Source: an uncultured Christensenella sp. (lineage in GTDB: Bacteria > Bacillota > Clostridia > Christensenellales > Pumilibacteraceae). Taken from it: a stretch of 44,668 nt of DNA. The stretch's first letter is position 1; each line of letters opens with the position of its first letter. Both the position numbers and the translations under genes were made by a program. Shown in pieces: positions 41,707 to 44,668 of this stretch. The stretch covers positions 289,842-334,509 of the forward strand of contig CAJTPT010000003.1 of NCBI GenBank assembly GCA_910578545.1. The letters run 5' to 3'. The notes beneath the pieces were generated by a model, which did no database searches, had not been told where the DNA came from, and saw only the letters and a program-made list of their open reading frames with translations.

Positions 41707-43188
41707 ATGAAATACATAGGTATTGATTTGGGAACAACGGCTGTCAAGCTGTTGCTGATGAACGAAAAAGGCGAAATTCTTAATATTGTATCCAAGGAAT
41801 ATCCGCTGTATTTTCTGCACACGAATTGGGCGGAGCAAAACCCCGACGATTGGTGGAACGCCGTTGTCTGCGGCGTTAAAGAGCTTGTTTCAGACGTAGA
41901 TGTAAGCACGGTGGCGGGCATTGGTTGCGGCGGGCAAATGCACGGACTGGTTGTGCTTGATAAAAACGACAGGGTCATCCGCCCCGCAATTTTGTGGAAC
42001 GACGGCAGAACACAAAAAGAGGTCGAATACCTAAACAATGTGATAGGCGCAAAGCGGCTTTCCGATCTTACCGCTAATATCGCATTTGCCGGGTTTACCG
42101 CGCCCAAATTGCTTTGGATGAAAAATAACGAGCCGGAACTATTCGATTCGATTGATAAGATAATGTTGCCGAAAGACTACATAAACTATCGTCTTACGGG
42201 CGTCCACTCGACTGATTATTCCGACGCTTCGGGCATGCTGTTGCTTAACGTAAAGAATAAGCGGTACTCAAAAGAAATGCTGGATATATGCGGTGTGCGC
42301 GAGAAGCAAATGCCCAGGCTTTTCGAAAGCTATGACATTATCAGTACGCTCAAGAGTGAAATTGCAGATCAACTCGGACTTAAACGTACTGTAAGGATCG
42401 TTGCCGGTGCCGGAGATAATGCGGCGGCGGCGATAGGTACGGGAACTATAGGCGACGGGAAATGCAATATATCGCTCGGCACATCGGGCACGGTCTTTGT
42501 TTCGAGTAATAGCTTTTGCGTAGATAAAAATAACGCTTTACATTCGTTTTGTCATGCCGACGGCAATTATCATTTAATGGGCTGTATGCTTTCCGCCGCG
42601 TCATGCAATAAGTGGTGGCAAAACAACATTGTAGGTACGGACGATCACGATTCCGAGCAGGCCGAGATCTCCGACGATATGCTCGGAAAAAACGAAGTAT
42701 ATTTCTTGCCGTATCTTATGGGCGAACGTAGTCCCATAAACGATACGAACGCACGAGGCGTGTTTGTGGGTATGACGCTCGGCACGTCAAGGGCGGATAT
42801 GTTACAGGCGGTTTTGGAGGGCGTTGCGTTTGCTATCCGAGATAGCTTCGAGGTTGTGAGATCGCTTGGGATAAATATCGGGCAAAGCACGGTTTGCGGC
42901 GGCGGAGCCAAAAGCGAGCTGTGGAAAAAAATACTGTCTAACGTGCTCGGTATACGGCTCGATACGGTAATGACCGAACAAGGTCCCGGGCTCGGCGGCG
43001 CAATACTGGCGGCTGTCGGTTGTGGCGAATTCGATAGTGTCGAAGATGCTTGCGGCAAGCTTATAGATATATCTGTCGGCGAAGAGCCGGACGACGCGCT
43101 CGTCAAGCAATACGATAAAAAATACAGTAAATTTGTTAAGTTGTATCCGTCGTTAAAGTGTGTGTTTGGCGACTTGGCAACCGAATAA
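41707..43188 (+). CDS. xylB: Xylulokinase
   Basis: FGGY-family sugar kinase, 493 aa, converting D-xylulose to xylulose 5-phosphate. N-terminal phosphate-binding motif IGIDLGTTAVKLLLMNEKG; GIGCGGQMHGLVVLD, RPAILWNDGRTQKE (xylulokinase signature), DYINYRLTGVHSTDYSDASGMLL with the catalytic Asp, and the C-terminal GGGAKSELWKKILSNVLG adenine-binding block. It precedes xylA by 15 bp. Base composition is a little more AT-rich than the transporter genes. No strong ribosome binding site; AAAGG is distant. Confidence 0.96.
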   Translation: MKYIGIDLGTTAVKLLLMNEKGEILNIVSKEYPLYFLHTNWAEQNPDDWWNAVVCGVKELVSDVDVSTVAGIGCGGQMHGLVVLDKNDRVIRPAILWNDGRTQKEVEYLNNVIGAKRLSDLTANIAFAGFTAPKLLWMKNNEPELFDSIDKIMLPKDYINYRLTGVHSTDYSDASGMLLLNVKNKRYSKEMLDICGVREKQMPRLFESYDIISTLKSEIADQLGLKRTVRIVAGAGDNAAAAIGTGTIGDGKCNISLGTSGTVFVSSNSFCVDKNNALHSFCHADGNYHLMGCMLSAASCNKWWQNNIVGTDDHDSEQAEISDDMLGKNEVYFLPYLMGERSPINDTNARGVFVGMTLGTSRADMLQAVLEGVAFAIRDSFEVVRSLGINIGQSTVCGGGAKSELWKKILSNVLGIRLDTVMTEQGPGLGGAILAAVGCGEFDSVEDACGKLIDISVGEEPDDALVKQYDKKYSKFVKLYPSLKCVFGDLATE

Positions 43189-43203
43189 AAAAGGAGAATA
43201 ATC

Positions 43204-44529
43204 ATGAACGAAATTTTTAACAATATCCCCAAGATAAAGTACGAGGGAGCAAAGAGCAAAAACCCGTTGGCGTTTAAATTCTACGATGCCGACAAAATAG
43301 TTATGGGAAAGAAGATGAAAGAACATCTTCCATTTGCTATGGCGTGGTGGCATAATCTTTGCGCGTCCGGTACTGATATGTTCGGCCGCGACACGGCAAA
43401 CAAGGCGTTCGGTGTGGAAAAGGGTACAATGGCACATGCAAAGGCAAAGGTCGATGCGGGCTTTGAATTTATGCAAAAACTCGGTATAGAATACTTTTGC
43501 TTTCACGATGTAGATCTTGTGCCCGAAGCGGATGACATTAACGAAACAAACGCAAGGCTGGATGAGATCTCCGACTATATTTTGAAAAAGATGAAGCAAA
43601 CGGGGATCAAATGTCTTTGGGGTACTGCGAATATGTTTTCCAACCCGCGTTTTATGAACGGCGCGGGAAGCACCAATTCTGTTGACGTTTATTGCTTTGC
43701 GGCGGCCCAGATCAAAAAGGCGCTTGATATTACAGTGAAGCTTGGCGGTAAAGGCTATGTCTTTTGGGGCGGCAGGGAAGGCTACGAGACGCTTCTCAAT
43801 ACCGACATGAAATTTGAGCAGGAGAATATAGCAAGGCTAATGCGCATGGCGGTTGACTATGGTAGAAAGATAGGTTTTAAGGGCGATTTCTATATAGAAC
43901 CGAAGCCGAAGGAGCCTATGAAGCATCAATACGATTTCGACGCGGCAACCGCAATAGGCTTCTTACGTCATTACGGTCTTGACAAAGATTTTAAAATGAA
44001 TATCGAGGCAAACCACGCGACGCTTGCCGGGCATACGTTCCAACATGAATTGAGAGTGTCGGCTATCAACGGGATGCTCGGCAGTATAGACGCGAACCAA
44101 GGCGACATGCTTCTCGGTTGGGATACCGACGAATTCCCGTTTGATGTGTATGACGCGACAATGTGCATGTACGAGGTTCTTAAGGCAGGCGGACTTACAG
44201 GCGGATTTAATTTCGACGCCAAAAACCGCCGACCGAGCAATACATACGAGGATATGTTCGAGGGATATATTCTCGGCATGGATACTTTTGCACTCGGTTT
44301 GCTAAAAGCCGCCGCACTAATAGAGGACGGCAGACTCGACGAATTTGTTAAAAACAAGTATGCGAGCTTCGGTACCGCGCTTGGCAAAAAAATAATCGAC
44401 GGTAAAACTTCGATAGAAGAACTCGCCGATCATGCGGCAGATCTTAAGTCAATTGATGCGCCGCTTTCAGGCAAACAAGAACGTCTCGAAAGTATAGTGA
44501 ACAGCATTTTGTTTGTTAACGAAAAATAA
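43204..44529 (+). CDS. xylA: Xylose isomerase
   Basis: 441 aa, isomerises D-xylose to D-xylulose. Family II isomerase motifs: FCFHDVDLVPE (active-site His), VFWGGREGYETLLNTD, the metal-binding IEPKPKEPMKHQYDFD, NIEANHATLAGHTFQHEL and GSIDANQGD. AAGGAG precedes the ATG. With xylB it feeds xylose into the pentose phosphate pathway. The order xylB-xylA is reversed from the common xylA-xylB arrangement. Confidence 0.98.
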   Translation: MNEIFNNIPKIKYEGAKSKNPLAFKFYDADKIVMGKKMKEHLPFAMAWWHNLCASGTDMFGRDTANKAFGVEKGTMAHAKAKVDAGFEFMQKLGIEYFCFHDVDLVPEADDINETNARLDEISDYILKKMKQTGIKCLWGTANMFSNPRFMNGAGSTNSVDVYCFAAAQIKKALDITVKLGGKGYVFWGGREGYETLLNTDMKFEQENIARLMRMAVDYGRKIGFKGDFYIEPKPKEPMKHQYDFDAATAIGFLRHYGLDKDFKMNIEANHATLAGHTFQHELRVSAINGMLGSIDANQGDMLLGWDTDEFPFDVYDATMCMYEVLKAGGLTGGFNFDAKNRRPSNTYEDMFEGYILGMDTFALGLLKAAALIEDGRLDEFVKNKYASFGTALGKKIIDGKTSIEELADHAADLKSIDAPLSGKQERLESIVNSILFVNEK

Positions 44530-44550
44530 ACCGCAATTGTAATTATTTAA

Positions 44551-44583
44551 ACACTCTCGAACAAATTGTTCGAGAGTGTTTTG
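44551..44583 (+). terminator. Terminator of the xylan locus
   Basis: ACACTCTCGAACAA / TTGTTCGAGAGTGT pair over 14 bp around one base (in practice a 3-5 nt loop), followed by TTTTG and preceded by AA. A strong, possibly bidirectional stop 20 bp after xylA. Confidence 0.88.
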
Positions 44584-44609
44584 TCATTGTTTAAAGTGTA
44601 GCTTATTAA
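44581..44609 (+). promoter_or_regulatory. Possible promoter leading out of the window
   Basis: TTGTCA (44581-44586), 17-bp spacer, TATTAA (44604-44609). Nothing coding is visible before the window ends. Confidence 0.35.
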
Positions 44610-44668
44610 CTTTGCGTCACGAAAAGCGTGGAAATACATGGGTGTATGGGAACGTTCGCCCGAAAAGT

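Noticed and set aside
1..44668. CRISPR arrays, rRNA genes, insertion-sequence transposases
   Set aside because: I looked for regularly spaced direct repeats, rRNA-like conserved stretches and transposase motifs and saw none.

Overview
The window reads as a chromosomal segment of an anaerobic, xylan-degrading member of the Bacillota (Clostridia-like). The basis is family content and style: a T-box leader before thrS, a recA/ruvAB/queA/tgt housekeeping run, strong sigma-A-type promoters with purine-rich ribosome binding sites, lipoprotein glycosidases, and an ABC sugar importer without its own ATPase. A gut Christensenellales-type lineage is my guess and cannot be shown from sequence alone.

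Bases 1-19,100 are a conserved, mostly plus-strand housekeeping block: ftsK/spoIIIE, rimO, pgsA, cinA, recA, ruvA, ruvB, queA, a small unknown gene, a minus-strand XRE repressor, tgt, a YgjP-like metallopeptidase, ruvC, an unknown membrane protein, tRNA-Trp (minus), rnhA, a VTT/DedA-family membrane protein, and T-box plus thrS. Between the XRE gene and tgt lies a separate small transcription unit with an operator-like palindrome inside its promoter and a possible 23-codon ORF.

Bases 19,100-22,560 hold a tight minus-strand three-gene operon: a very unusual PadR-type regulator with a Gln-rich coiled coil and four C-terminal membrane helices, a XerC/D-like tyrosine recombinase, and a 135-aa unknown protein. 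Bases 22,560-25,480 are the accessory-looking part: a palindromic intergenic repeat, an integrase/excisionase pair with no obvious cargo, and a composite inverted repeat of about 198 bp.

Bases 25,480-44,540 are a xylan/arabinoxylan utilisation locus. It encodes two paralogous clan GH-A (GH39-like) lipoproteins, a GH51 arabinofuranosidase, a divergent AraC regulator, a CBM9-rich binding lipoprotein, a GH2 enzyme, an ABC importer (binding protein plus two permeases), a GH43 beta-xylosidase/arabinofuranosidase, xylulokinase and xylose isomerase. Together these suggest binding and trimming of decorated xylan outside the cell, import of oligosaccharides, intracellular hydrolysis, and entry of xylose into the pentose phosphate pathway. 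A strong hairpin terminator closes the locus and a possible outward promoter follows at the window edge.
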